Positions 23,194-35,689 of a stretch of DNA of 64,000 bases are shown here, piece by piece. The position numbers were made by a program, and so were the translations under genes. This DNA is from Ehretia macrophylla (taxonomy: Eukaryota > Streptophyta > Magnoliopsida > Boraginales > Ehretiaceae), in contig CM075764.1 in the NCBI GenBank assembly GCA_037974665.1, positions 87,414,825 through 87,478,824 of the forward strand. The letters are read 5' to 3'. The notes under the pieces were generated by a model. That model did no database searches, was not told the origin of the DNA, and was given only the letters and a program-made list of their open reading frames with translations. Within the stretch, counting starts at the first letter, position 1; every line of letters begins with the position of its first letter.

Positions 23194-26100
23194 CAATCTT
23201 CCAAAATTGACTGTGCAAATCTAAGACTTCTACTAACAATTATGAGGAACTGGTGGAAAAAGTTAATGTGATTTGAAGAAGTTTTGCTAGTAGGTTTGCA
23301 TAATTGTCAGTAACAGTTAACAAAAGGCAACAAATTAATGTTGGATTTGTTCTGTTCAAGGGATTGATTTTGAAGGTTCTGGTAAAAGTATTTTAAGCTA
23401 CAATCACTGTGAAGCAACGAACTTAGTTGCGATACAGATGATTTCCAAACTTGAGGCGATGATTAGCCATACTGGCTAGAGGGCTCATTGTGGATGGAAA
23501 TACCAGGTTCATAGCTTCTTGACTTCAATTTATATAGGATTTGCATTTTCAAAGGTACATTGGGCTACGTTCACGATTGAAGAAACTTGTGTGACATCAC
23601 TTTGATTACTTAGCATGATGAGCGTGTTTCTCTTCTATATAGATCAAACTACATACACCAAAAGAAAATTCCACAAGAATAATCAACAATATTTACCGCA
23701 CGAAAACAAAACCCTTGGAAAAAATATATGTGCAACTTCTATAAATCGGATAATCTCACATAAAAAGGAGCAAATTTGAAGTGCCTAGTGTATTTGCCAA
23801 AAATAGTCTTGGCCCAAAAGAGGCTATGAATGAGTCGGCCCAAGGGAAAGCAAGGTGCTGCATCGGCCCAAGAAGCCTTCAACCCAGTAGACATTCCCAT
23901 TGCCCAAGCAAAGATCCAACAAATGTAAAATAAGAAGGACACGAAGGCTTCGTTAGAACGGCTATAACTAGACTCGAGGGTGGATAAATTAAATGCACTA
24001 ACGCGCGTGGCTTATTAGTAACCGTACAAATTATTTTAAAATAATACTAAAGTATCTTGATATTTTTTCAGATAAATGGGTTTTGCATTGCCCATTGATT
24101 CATCATCAAATGAAATTTTTTTTTACTGAAAGAGAGTACAAGAATTACTTAACTTCAATTGGGTAAATGTTAGGTATAAGCAAATTTAACAAAGGTTCTG
24201 GTACATTCGAAATTCAATTTATAGGTAAAGAATTTTTATTTTTGTATTTAACGATCCAATCACATGTTTTGTTCGCAATCCTCCTTATGCATTGAACCCT
24301 AAGTTTCGGGTTGTTTGTCACAATCTTTTGGATGTCTTCCACAATTCGGCGTACTTGTCAATTAGTAGCACGGATCGAAAAGACAATTACTTTGAATACC
24401 GCTTCTGTATCATTTTCAATAATGATGGTAGAAAAGTCAATCTGCATCAAATGAAAATTAATGATGGGATAGTTTTGCCGTCACACGTTTCATAAAATAG
24501 ATGTTACAAAAATTCAATGAGAGACATACTAAAGAAATAGTTGTAGGCAGGAGTTTTCAAAATATCTTGGAGCCCTCCAGTGCACAAGCCGCCAACAATC
24601 CAAGAGAGAAGCAACTCTAATTTAGTTAGTTCATTTTTACCTCTATCAGAATGTTAACCTTCATTCAAAAATTAATTGCAGTTCTTTACGTTGTCTCCCT
24701 TGATACGGGGAGGAGGGAAGAAGAGTAGTAGATGATAATGAGAAAGAGTACTACATTTAGATGGGCAAGGAGAATGGATGAGCAAAATGTGTCATGCCAT
24801 GGATTGAAAAATATTTCGAATCTCATTTAAGACAAGTAAATGCACTTTGAAGTGTTGTTGAGGAATTGAAGGATTTTCGAGATTTTTTCTAACCCCTCTG
24901 TCACTTTTTTGTTTAAGAAGGCACTAATTTTAATTTTTGAAACCATGCACCAAAACTCTATTAACTAAATAACTTAAATTCGCCCTTGCCTAACCATATC
25001 TAACAATATGTGGATGCCTTGAATATTTGATGGTGAGCAGCCAACAGTTTTACTTTTGCCACCCAAGATTTATTTCTCAATGCAAAAGAAGAAGGAAAAC
25101 AACGATACAAGAAAGAAGAAAAACAAAATTATGGTAACAGATTCGTTCAATTGACCATCCATATACTGCTTGCTTTTGTCAATCTTATATATGAAGACCA
25201 ATGGTTTTGTAGTGCTAGCCGTGGTATATATGTACTGGGAAAAGGCTTAAAAAATTGGAAACTAGGCATGTCATCCCAATTAAAATTTGTAGAAAATATT
25301 ATCCATTACTAGCAGAGGTCAAACTAGGATGTGGTCAAGGAGATTAAGGTTAGATTTGTCATTAGAGTGACCACAGTTTTTCGTTTTTTTTTTATAATAG
25401 AGATTGAAGTCTAATTCGAATTTAAAGTTTTTGAACTATTTTACCCGATTCTTAAGTACCAAAATTTACATTTAAGAGACAATAGATGTGATGATTTTAA
25501 TAAATTAAAAGAGTTGGCATATTTAATTCCCTGATCAACGTGTATCTTAAGGTACAAGTTGAAGAAATTCCTTTAAAATTATGTCGAAAGCATAAACTAA
25601 TAAAGTAAATAGAAAAATGAATTTTATGGATACAACAACTCAAAAATTGTTAGTAAAGTAAGTGTTTGGTCCTGTCTTCGAGAAATTTAAATGCAAAGTT
25701 GAACTTCAATCGTGACTTTAAATAGTGTAAAGTCCGCTAAATTTACGTTTGCATTAGAACTACAAACAAATATAATTTCACACCTTTAAGAACCTAATTT
25801 TTAGAAGTGTGTGTGTTTTTTTTTTCCAACAACTCACCAAAGTGAGTGTTTACTTGGCCAAAATCATGGGTGGATCAAAGTGTGGGGGTTATGGGGTTAC
25901 ACAAAATGCTTTAAAATCTTTGATATTTTTAAATGAAAAATTACACAATTCTCACAACTCATTAATTTTTTAACCTCAAAACTATTTAGTACCATGTTTG
26001 CCGGCCCAAAGAAAGTAGAAAAGACTGGACACTTTTGTTACAAAGAGGAAATACATCAATTTCTTAAAAATAAGAGTACCATGTTTGCCCAATAAAAAAA

Positions 26101-26570
26101 CTTTCTTGACGTAGAGCTAAAAATAGGATGTAACGACTATTCATAGTCAAAATATACTATACCGGTTGCACCGATTATATATCAGAGAAGCGCGCGTCTC
26201 CCAAGCCAATGTCCATCTTCATGAAATGACATTAGTAAACAGGTTGAGACCAACCTTCTATCCCTGTGAGCAATTTCTATGGATTAGGCGGGAACAGAAT
26301 GTGATTCGAGACTTGCTGATAAAATATCTTAGATTTGTCATCAGCAACTCAATTAGAGAAATAAAAATAAAAGCCGTCAGCCACGTTCCAACGTTCGCTA
26401 AACCTCGTCTTATTGCTAATTGTATGCCAAATTATGAAAAGAAAAGAAAGTATAATTGAGTTGACTTACTCGGCGATCTGATAGCATAAATCTGAACTGG
26501 ACTTGAACACTTCTTGTCTCCACCATAGACACAAAAAAAAAAGAAAAAAAAGAAAAGCAACAACATAGCT
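23194..26570. other. Intergenic; upstream region of the first EP1-like gene
   Basis: No supportable gene. Short frames at 24292-24495 and 26166-26459 show no domain. The last 60 bases before 26571 are A-rich and form a plausible leader. No clear TATA box was fixed. Confidence 0.55.
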
Positions 26571-27878
26571 ATGTCTTCTTCAACTCTACTTCTCTTCATT
26601 TTCATTCAAACCATTTTCTCCATTTCTCTAGCTACTGTCCCTGCTTCAAACACATTCCAGTTCGTCAATACAGGTGATTTTGGAGAGTTCGTAGTCGAAC
26701 ATGGTGGCAACTATCGTGGACTAGACCTATTTGGTTATCCATTCCAGCTCTGTTTCCACAACACCACCCCTAATGCCTTCATCCTAGCTATACGAATAGG
26801 CACATCATTCTCCGAGTCCATCTTCCGTTGGGTCTGGCAAGCCAACCGCAACGATCCGGTAGGCGAAAACGCCACCCTGACGTTCGGGACGGACGGAAAC
26901 CTCGTCCTAGCCGATGCTGATGGCCGCGTTGTTTGGCAAACGAACACATCTCACAAAGGCGTTGTGGGAATCGAGTTACTGGAAAATGGTAACATGGTAC
27001 TTAAAGATGCGGAAGGCAAATTTGTATGGCAGAGCTTTGATTATCCAACTGATACGCTCATGGTTGGCCAGTCTCTTAAAGCTGGAGTTACTACCAAGCT
27101 TGTTAGCCGAGCATCTGCTAATGACAGCTCGGACGGGCGATACAGCCTGGTTCTGGAGGCTAAAACGTTGTCCATGTACTACAAGAGCCCGCGATCGGGC
27201 GAAAATTTGATCTATTTCACCTTCGAAGACAGGATTATAGTTGGAAACAACGTTAGTTTGGATCGTGTAATGTTTGGTACTAGACAAGCTGAGGGGCAAG
27301 CGTATGACTTAATACTGACATACCAAACGACCGTTCCGGGTTCTGGTGCGACCTTAATATTGGAACGGCCGAAATACGACGCCATGCTTTCGTTTCTTCG
27401 GCTAAACATGGATGGAAACCTTAAGGTGTATACGTTCAACAACATGGTACCATGGGGTGCCTGGGAGATCACCTACACTTTGCTCGATCGGGATTCTGAT
27501 AACAGCGAGTGTCAATTGCCCGAACGATGTGGCAAATTTGGGCTCTGTGAGGACAATCAATGCGTTGCGTGCCCATTGCCTAAGGGGCTAATGGGATGGA
27601 GCAAAAATTGTGAGGCAGTGAAAGTTGCATCTTGTAAGGTGACTGATTTTAGCTACTACAAGATTGGTGGTGTTGAGCATTTTACAAGCAAATACAGTAA
27701 AGGAGATGGTCCGGTCACGGTGAAGGATTGTGGGAAGAAATGTAGCAAGGAATGTACGTGCATGGGTTACTTCTACCATTCAGAAACATCATTGTGTTGG
27801 TTGGCTTATGAGCTCAAGACCTTAACTAGAGTTGAGAATTCAAAGCACCTGGGATTTATCAAGATGCCCAAAAAGTAA
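26571..27878 (+). CDS. EP1-like: EP1-like secreted glycoprotein (bulb-type lectin family), intact
   Basis: A single uninterrupted exon of 435 codons, the usual length for carrot EP1-like proteins, which are secreted and cell-wall associated. Residues 1-21 form a hydrophobic signal peptide. A bulb-type (mannose-binding-like) lectin region spans about residues 44-170 with the repeated phrases 'DGNLVL' and 'NGNMVL' and the block 'FVWQSFDYPTDTL'. A cysteine-rich EGF-like stretch lies at about 314-334 (CGKFGLCEDNQCVACP). A PAN-like C-terminal region with six or more cysteines spans about 347-432. Possible N-glycosylation sites are N64, N100, N125, N184 and N227. The canonical mannose-binding residues are degenerate, as is common in this subfamily, so sugar binding is not assured. 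The start is the first ATG and is followed directly by the signal peptide. A same-strand paralogue, now broken, begins 5.5 kb downstream. Confidence 0.93.
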   Translation: MSSSTLLLFIFIQTIFSISLATVPASNTFQFVNTGDFGEFVVEHGGNYRGLDLFGYPFQLCFHNTTPNAFILAIRIGTSFSESIFRWVWQANRNDPVGENATLTFGTDGNLVLADADGRVVWQTNTSHKGVVGIELLENGNMVLKDAEGKFVWQSFDYPTDTLMVGQSLKAGVTTKLVSRASANDSSDGRYSLVLEAKTLSMYYKSPRSGENLIYFTFEDRIIVGNNVSLDRVMFGTRQAEGQAYDLILTYQTTVPGSGATLILERPKYDAMLSFLRLNMDGNLKVYTFNNMVPWGAWEITYTLLDRDSDNSECQLPERCGKFGLCEDNQCVACPLPKGLMGWSKNCEAVKVASCKVTDFSYYKIGGVEHFTSKYSKGDGPVTVKDCGKKCSKECTCMGYFYHSETSLCWLAYELKTLTRVENSKHLGFIKMPKK

Positions 27879-29018
27879 GTGAGATCAACGGGTGTGGTTA
27901 GAATTTTCCTCCTAATAATAAAGGTTGATGTCTTTTTTTTTAGAAAATTCTCTTTCCGGTGCAACACACTCATGTGATGTAAGACCCGTTATATGTGAGG
28001 CTCACTTCTCACTTAATGTGAGATTAGGAACTACTGTTTTATGAAAGTCTTGCATCTTCTCTTTTGGCTTATTATATGTTTTTTCAAAAAAAAATTTTGT
28101 TATCGTTGCAGTTTGATCTAAATAAAACCTACCTTTTACATGCTTGAATAAACTACCTCGGGCGTTGTCTCAACAAGATAAATTTCACTTTTTAACATTT
28201 GTTGTGCAAAGACAGCATCAAAGATATATTTCTATATATACACGGTGCAATTATTTTAAAGTCAGGCTATTTCTTGTAAGTAGTCAAAAAGGTATTGAGT
28301 CTTATTTATGTGAGCCAGGTAGATGCAGAATGCTTTTCCAATTTACAGAAAGAGATAGCCAAGGGCTTTTATGGGCGATTTTGTAACCACAGGGAACCCA
28401 ATTTGAGGTAACCTGTTGAAAGGTTACTAATATTAAATAGATATGGGCTCTAAAAAAGAATCAGCCAACACAAAAAAAGTAGTCATAAATTCCTACCACT
28501 TAAGAAATTGAGAGAAAATATTTTTCTAATGGATAAGCAAAAAAGTATGCGAGTTGGGCCGAAACAAGAGGACGAGACTTCCTCACTTACTTACTATACA
28601 TAGTCGCATGAGTGTCATTGGCTTTAAAGTCTTTTAAAGAACTAAAACCTCTAGTCTAGTAGTACTTCTTGCCGAAAGCATTGAAAGGAATAGGTATGAA
28701 TTTACAAATCAGTGAATGTATAATAGAATAACTTAATAATCCTTTACTCTATCTTTGGGCTAAAGCCTATAGTTTTCTCCTCACTACAAAAGCCTTTTTA
28801 GTAAGTAGCATCAGTTCTTTCGGGGGGAAAAGCATAAGTAACAATCCACAAACATTAGCTCTCCCAATGACTTGCCTCCCAACCGCAAGATCAACTAACG
28901 ACACCATTCTTTTATAAGGATGATCTCCAGGAATTATTATCCCTTAGTCTTTTGCTGCTTATATCTTTTTCTATCGAAATCAACTCTATTAAGACTTAAC
29001 ATAAGAAAAACTCTTAGA
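27879..29018. other. Intergenic; 3' flank of EP1-like gene
   Basis: No gene seen. The first few hundred bases are the likely 3' UTR. The rest is AT-rich unassigned sequence. Confidence 0.55.
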
Positions 29019-29299
29019 TAGTGATTAGTATACTGGAATGAATTTGGACAAGAATAGAATGAACTTAGGAATGTAAATGACATGCTTGGTATACTCTAGG
29101 AATGAAGATAGGAACTTGATCCAAACTAATGTTTAATAGTCAGTATACAATGGTAGTATTGAAAATGATTTGTATAATATGATACGATTGTCCTTTTATT
29201 ATTATAGTATTAAAATAAGAATAAACATGAATATAACCGTAAATAACATAAACATGATAAACATAACTATTAATAATAATAATTATTATTATTATATTG

Positions 29300-29339
<40 letters not shown>

Positions 29340-29608
29340 TAACATTATTTTAGTTTTTTTATTATTAATTACTATTGTTAATTTATTTTTAATTTAATTT
29401 TATATTTTTATTTTTATAATAATGATAATAATAATTATAATTATAATTTATTTTTATTATTTTTATTAATTTATTATTATTTCTATTATTAATATAATAA
29501 TAATTATTATTATTAATGATATTATTATTGTTAATATTATTTCATTATTATAATTATATTGTTATTATTATTATTTCTATTTTTGTTTTTAGTTTTATTA
29601 TTATTTTA

Positions 29609-29642
<34 letters not shown>

Positions 29643-29859
29643 TATTTTATTATTTTTACTATTAATGTTATTATTAATATTATTTTTTATGTTATTATTT
29701 TTATTTTTGTATTTATTATTATTATAATGATAATAATAATTCTTATTATATTGTTTTTGGTTTTAATATTATTATTATTATTTTATTTTTATTTTTGTGT
29801 TTATTATTATTATTATATTGTTATTATTATTTTTATAATAATAGTAATAATTATTAGTA

Positions 29860-29897
<38 letters not shown>

Positions 29898-30137
29898 GCA
29901 AAAGAAACTATATATAAAAGTTATATTTTATAGGGGTATATTAGTCATTTTAGAAATAAATTCATAATGGTTTAATCTCATGTATTTGTTCCAGAATGAC
30001 TAATCTCATGTACGCGGGAATGGGATTACATTGGGAATAAGATTCACAAGTTCATTTCTTTATACCAAGTATGAGAATCTGAATAGAATTGGGAATATTA
30101 TTTCATTCCTAATCCTATTCCAGTGTACCAACCGCTA
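29019..30137. mobile_element. Probable hAT-like MITE swollen by ATT repeats
   Basis: The left terminus TAGTGATTAGTATACTGGAAT and the right terminus read inward, TAGCGGTTGGTACACTGGAAT, match at most positions. Both are followed by GGAAT-rich text ('aggaatg', 'gggaat') seen in common plant MITEs. The flanking octamers CTCTTAGA and CCTTAAGA are only partly alike, so the 8-bp duplication is doubtful. Confidence 0.45.
29260..29910. repeat. Long (ATT)n low-complexity tract
   Basis: About 650 bp almost wholly of ATT/TTA triplets with slipped variants. Short hydrophobic frames through it (29170-29397, 29727-29933) are artefacts. Confidence 0.9.
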
Positions 30138-30145
30138 CCTTAAGA

Positions 30146-31275
30146 TTGTATATCTATTAAAATTCTTGTCACAATTTTTTAAATGCCCTTTTCTTATTCC
30201 GTTTTTCCTTTTTTATATTTCTTTTACTTTTTTCTCTCTCCTTTTCCTTTCATCCTTCCCTACCAACTTTCTCCCCCCCTCCCCCCCCCTCTACGTTTCT
30301 CTAGTCTCTTTCCTCTCATGGCAAACCATAGTCACAATCTATATTCAATAAATTTTTGTTTTAATGGAAAATCTCCAAATTGAAGTTATCTTAAAACTCA
30401 TATTGAGATGACAAGCTTAAATCTTAATCTTCATTGCCAACCCCTTAAGTGCTTCCAAGCCATAGTGTGGCTATTTCGAGCTCCAATCACTCTACCTATG
30501 TCACGTCTTTAAAATTTGTCTATGCGAATCTCGAAAAGCATAACTGTACATAGCACATTAAAAAAAATATCATTTATGAATACGCAAGGTACTAAATTGA
30601 CAATCTAAAAATCACAATAATAAAAAGGTAGCAACCCATTAAAGCATCTAAATTAATCATCAAACAGCGGAATTTAAGTCTGCAACTAAGAAATAAAAAT
30701 CTTCAATGATACACGAATTCTTCCAAAGTTTAAACTAAATGAGAAATTAGAATTCACAAGTCTAGACGAAATAAATTAACTTATCCTTGACTAAGATATT
30801 GAAAAAGGTTATATTTAATCATTCGTCAAGTCAGTCTCTACTCCAAGCCAAAGCCAAGACCTATTCCTCACCTTCTGCAAAGAAAACATTGTGAAATACA
30901 AATCTCAATAAGTGGTGATTCTCAAAAATCTCTTTAGACCTTTAAAATGTTCGTGTATATATCCGAAAGTAGTCATAGTATCAAAAATCACTAATATCCA
31001 TTTGTTTGCCATAAAATGTTTTTTGTAAAATATATATATATATTTTTTTTATTTTTTTAGTGTTTAGTAATACAAAAAAATCTATCAACCGAAAAATATT
31101 TTTTGGTTAAAGAAAAAATTTAATTCAAAAGAGTGAAAAATATTTTATGCTCCTTCTCCTTGGGGAAAAGAAAATATTTTTCAAGAAAACTCTACCCAAA
31201 CTTACCCTCCTCACCCCCTACCCCTTCAAACCCAACCCAACCCAACCCCACTCCCGTGAAATTTTTGTTTGTGTT

Positions 31276-31312
<37 letters not shown>

Positions 31313-33424
31313 AAATATACTAGAAATTATTTTTCAGTGTAACAACCAAACACCTGAAAATATTCTAGTTTCCAGAAAAATATTTTTTCTGTAAATATTT
31401 TTCCCAACAAGTTATTTTATGGTAAATAAAAGGAGCTTAAATGTCATGATTTGAAAATATATGACGTTCATGCAAAAATCATAATACTTCATGCCAAAAG
31501 TCATAATAATTCATACCAAAATAAGTTCATATACCAGATATTCATAAAATTCAAAATTCAATAGTCGGATTATTCCAATACACAAGTTCAGAGAAGCAAT
31601 GTGGCTACAGACACGTAACATCGTTCTAACGCATTGTGGTTTGATAGGCTCAAAACCACCAAAAACCAAATAAAATTCTGGCTCCTATGATAATGCATTA
31701 CCCTTGAGATATTAGGGTTTTTCCCCCATTGCATTACTCTTGAGATATTGGTATTTAACCCCACTAACAAGATTTTAAAGTATTGGTGTTTATCCCCACC
31801 AATAGAGTCCTCAACTAAGTTACGCACATTCAATCTTCGGTTTTGAATTAATGATTTTGGGCTTTTGCAAAAAGCTATTGCTATTGTGGCTTTTGCGAAA
31901 TGGGGAAGACAGTCGATTGAGGCTTGTGCAAAAGAGTAATTAGACCTTCTGTGATTTCAGAAAGAAAATTTATCTTGATCTAAGGGTTGTTGCTTCTAAT
32001 TTTATAAAAGGATATTTCTGTCAGACGACACGACCGTTAACTGAGTTTGATGAAAACAAGTTAAGACAAGTTTGCAACCTATGGCAAATCGGAAGATGTA
32101 AAATACATTTTTACCCATTTTATATTGAGAATTCCAGATTATGCGAGATTAAAAAATTGCAACCATTATTTATCAGCAAGCCAAATCGATTATTTTGCAT
32201 GTGTTGGGCAATGGTCAACCGAATTTATCACTAAAATTGATAGTATTTTGAAAGTTTTCTATTTAGTGGAAAATGATTTGACATAAAAATATGTAATTCT
32301 TAACTTTCCAGGATTTCTATCTCATTAATATTCGAAGAACCTTGTAAGAGTTGACCTCTCCTCACTACCTTTTTTTTGTTGTTGTTGATTTAAGGTAGGC
32401 TTACAATATGTTTTTAAAAAATATTATTTATAAAAAATAATTTTGCAAAATATCACACTCAAATCGAGCAGTATACAGCTAAATCAAACTCCGATAGTAC
32501 CATCTTCTATTTCGGGGATGGGTTGTTGCGTTGGAGCAAGACAAGTCTGTGATTGTGCGCCAATTCCAAAGTGTGGTGTGTACAAATTTGATGATTAAAA
32601 ATTGCCACTTCGATTTGTTGTCTACAAGAGACGAGTCTCCAACATGAATCGTCTATATTGGACTGTCCAATTTCTAATACCTAAATTTATTTAGTTACCT
32701 CTAATCTAAATTGGGATATATATATATATGTGAGTCGATATTTTAGTATACCAATTAAACAATAATTCTACTTTATTATTTGATGGGTGTAGACCATTTT
32801 ATTTTCTTACAATGATGGTGTAATCGTGTTGAATTCTGGAAATATTATTTTGCAAAAATATAAAATTAGATTGTATATAACAAAATTTTCGGACACTAAA
32901 CTATCACCCGTGAATAGTATAAAAATAATTAAAGTTAGTAGAAGTATAAAATCAGTAAAATTCATGGAGGAAATCCATCCATTTTGTTATTCTATGTGCT
33001 GATTGTTTAGTTAAGATTTATATATTAAAAAAGATTTAATATTTTATAAGTTCGGGCCATGGAAATAAAAAACACATCAACCAGCTGTCATTCACGTTAC
33101 AGATGTGTTAGTCTTACAAGATTATTGTTACACACTGCATAAAATATATTGATACAAATAAATTTGACTTATATTAAGTTTGATTAGTGGGATAAATTGA
33201 TGAGATATCGACTTGTAATTAAAGGTTACAGACTTAAATTTATGTCATTTTTATCATAAATATTATCCGGTTTTTAACTGATTTGAATTGTGCGTTGAGA
33301 CGGATTATTACACTAAAGTGTTTATAATTTTAGAATGTTTCTGCCAAAAACGAGCTCATGGTATGAATCTGGACTTGCCTTCACTACCATAAACCACCCA
33401 AGATAGCAAAGCCAAATTGTAGAG
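30146..33424. other. Intergenic with degraded LTR-like text
   Basis: No host gene. From about 30497 ('tgtcacgtctttaaaatttg') to about 31830 the text has phrases common in plant LTRs ('tctcaataagtggtgattctc', repeated 'gatattgg...ccccac'). I could not find both ends, so it is left as unassigned. A family A MITE copy sits inside it at 30999-31436. Confidence 0.4.
30999..31436. mobile_element. Diverged MITE family A copy
   Basis: The left end 'catttgtttgccataaaatg' and the right end '...ttattttatggtaaataaaaggagc' resemble the element at 5766-6209, with the same 'aaaatatttt' interior. It contains a C-rich stretch (31200-31256) and an (AT)n-(GT)n microsatellite (about 31278-31312). Confidence 0.55.
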
Positions 33425-35379
33425 ATGTCTTCTCTTCCATTTCTCTTCCTTTTCATTCATACCATTTTTTCCACTTCTCTAGCTGCTGTCCCTGATTCAG
33501 AAACATTCAAGTTTGTCAACACAGGTGAATTTGGGAAGTCTATAGAGGAATATGATGGCAACTATCGTCTACTAAACATTCATAGCCCTCCATTTCAGCT
33601 TTGCTTTCACAACACTACCCCAAATGCCTTCATTCTAGCTATACATATGGGCTCGGTGTGCTCAGAGCTGCGTTTCCGTTGGGTGTGGCAAGCAAACCGC
33701 AACGAACCCGTTGGCGAGAACGCCACCCTCACCTTGGGGAGCGATGGAAATCTCGTACTAGCTCTTGCCAATGGCACCATTGCTTGGCAAACCAATACGT
33801 CTAACAAAGGTGTCGTGGGACTCAAGTTACTAGCAAATGGTAATCTAGTGCTTCATAATGTAAAGGGTGATTTTGTATGGCAAAGTTTTGATTATCCAAC
33901 TGATACTCTCCTTGTAGGCCAATCGTTGAAAGATGGAGTTGCCAACAACAAACTAGTGAGCCGAGCATCGACTAGTGATAGCCCGGAAGGGCAGTATCGC
34001 TTGATTCTTGAACCTACAGGATTGTCCATGTATTACAAAAGCCCCAATTCTGGCAAGCAATTGCTTTATTTTACATCCGAGGGATGGTTTGACTTTGTTG
34101 ATATCAGACATAATATCACTATCGATCATGTAACATTTGGTACTCGTGCATTGTTTTATGTCACTCCTTTATGTCCACAAGATCACCAATGGGAATTAAC
34201 GCTTGAATACCAAATGACAGTTCCAGAATATGGTGGCTTTCTTACTTTGGCTAGGCCAAAATACAATGCCACATTTTCATTTCTTCGGTTGGATATAGAT
34301 GGAAACCTTAGGGTCTATACTTCTGACAACGCAGCAACCTAGGATGGGATGCGTAAGCTCTTATTGGCCCATGAATATATCTGCCCATACTTGGATGCGT
34401 GGAAGATCATGTACACTTTATCTGCGAAGAATTTGGATGGAGTAAATTGCTTGCCGCCTCCCTGTGTTTTGCCCGAAATACTCATTCACCCCCTGTGTTT
34501 TTAAAATAGGCTCATTACCCTCCTGTGTTTTTTCGATTAAGCTAATGCACCCAAAATCTTTTATTCCGTTAGCAAACGTTACCAAATTAGTTAATTGATT
34601 GTTATACCCTTACATAAAGTTAAAATCGAAAAAACACAGGGGGGTAATGAGCCTATTTTAAAAACACAGGGGGTGAATGAGTATTTCAGGAAAAACACAG
34701 GGTGGCGGCTAGCAATTTACTAAAAGGTTATTTTTGTCCAACAACGAATTTATTTAAACCAAAAGCATAAAAAATTACATTTTAAGCGCGTGTGTTGCAA
34801 TTGTTGTTGAATTATACGGCTTTTCTAACGGAGGGGGCGGTCAGTTACATTCCGAAAATCACAGGGGGGTAATGAGCCTATTTTAAAAACACAGGGGGTG
34901 AACAAGTATTTCGAGCAAAACACAAGAGAGCGGCAAGCAATTTACTCAATTCGGATGCCACCGAGTGCCAATTGCCCCAACGATGCGGCAAATTCGGACT
35001 CTGCGAGGACAACCAATGCGTGGGGTGCCCATTGCCGACGGGACTAATTGCTTGGAGCAACAATTGTGAGCCAGTGAATGTTGTTGCATCTAGTGAAGTG
35101 ATCAGTGATTTTCATTACTACAAAGTTGAAAGTGTAGACCATTATACAAGCAAGTATACTAGAGGAGATGGTCCAGTTATGGTTGAAGATAGTGAGAAGA
35201 AATGTTCTGAAGATTGCAAGTGCATAGGCTACTTTTATCATTCAGATACATGTAGGTGTTAGCTTGCTTATAAGATGAAGACACTCACTAGAGTTTCCAG
35301 TTAGGCGCACGTTGGGTACATTAAGGTGTCCAATGGAAAACTCTTATATCAATTTCCTCATATCGAACTAATTAACTAG
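33425..35379 (+). pseudogene. EP1-like lectin paralogue, broken by stops and a MITE
   Basis: A tandem paralogue of 26571-27878, clearly alignable from the signal peptide to the C-terminus. The frame is open for 305 codons (33425-34339) and covers signal peptide, lectin region and middle part, then meets TAG at 34340-34342. The same frame continues to about 34430, where a 508-bp MITE (34440-34947) is inserted. After the MITE the frame resumes with the EGF-like and PAN-like parts from 34948 and meets TAG at 35260-35262 (Trp in the intact paralogue) and TAG at 35302-35304. The alignable frame ends at 35377-35379. Relative to the intact gene there is also extra sequence between the first stop and the MITE. 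A truncated 305-residue lectin-only product is possible but unproven. Confidence 0.9.
34440..34947. mobile_element. MULE-type MITE (508 bp) in the lectin coding region
   Basis: Perfect 16-bp inverted ends GAGTAAATTGCTTGCC are flanked by AATTTGGATG (34430-34439) and AATTCGGATG (34948-34957), a 10-bp duplication with one mismatch. The repeats continue inward with 'ctcattcaccccctgtg' phrases. A 9-11 bp duplication fits the Mutator superfamily. An extra terminus-like block inside (about 34631-34723) repeats the right end. Confidence 0.92.
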
Positions 35380-35649
35380 TAACTCTTTTCCTGACACCGA
35401 TATATCACTGGATATTTACTCTAGTAGTATAATTCTCGCTTTGTATGTGAGGGGTCTCGAGATTGATTCTCGATAAGTGTAACATGTTTTGTATACGATG
35501 CAATATTGATTTAGACCTTCGTTTAAAAATAATAATATTTGATGTGTTCTTTTCCTCGAGTTAATTTGTTGTCCTTTCTTAATTTTTTTTATTTGCTTTG
35601 TGATTTAAATTTAAATGGAAACATACGTAACATCACCATGAAGAGTGTT
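35380..35649. other. Intergenic between lectin pseudogene and CACTA
   Basis: Short AT-rich spacer; nothing recognised. Confidence 0.6.
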
Positions 35650-35689
35650 AAACACTACAAAAAAAATGGCTTTAGGCGACCACCAAAGT

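Noticed and set aside
26166..26459. 97-codon frame upstream of the EP1-like gene
   Set aside because: No recognisable domain, no promoter support, and it lies in the probable promoter region.
29170..29933. Ile/Tyr-rich frames that look like membrane proteins
   Set aside because: They are direct translations of the ATT microsatellite.
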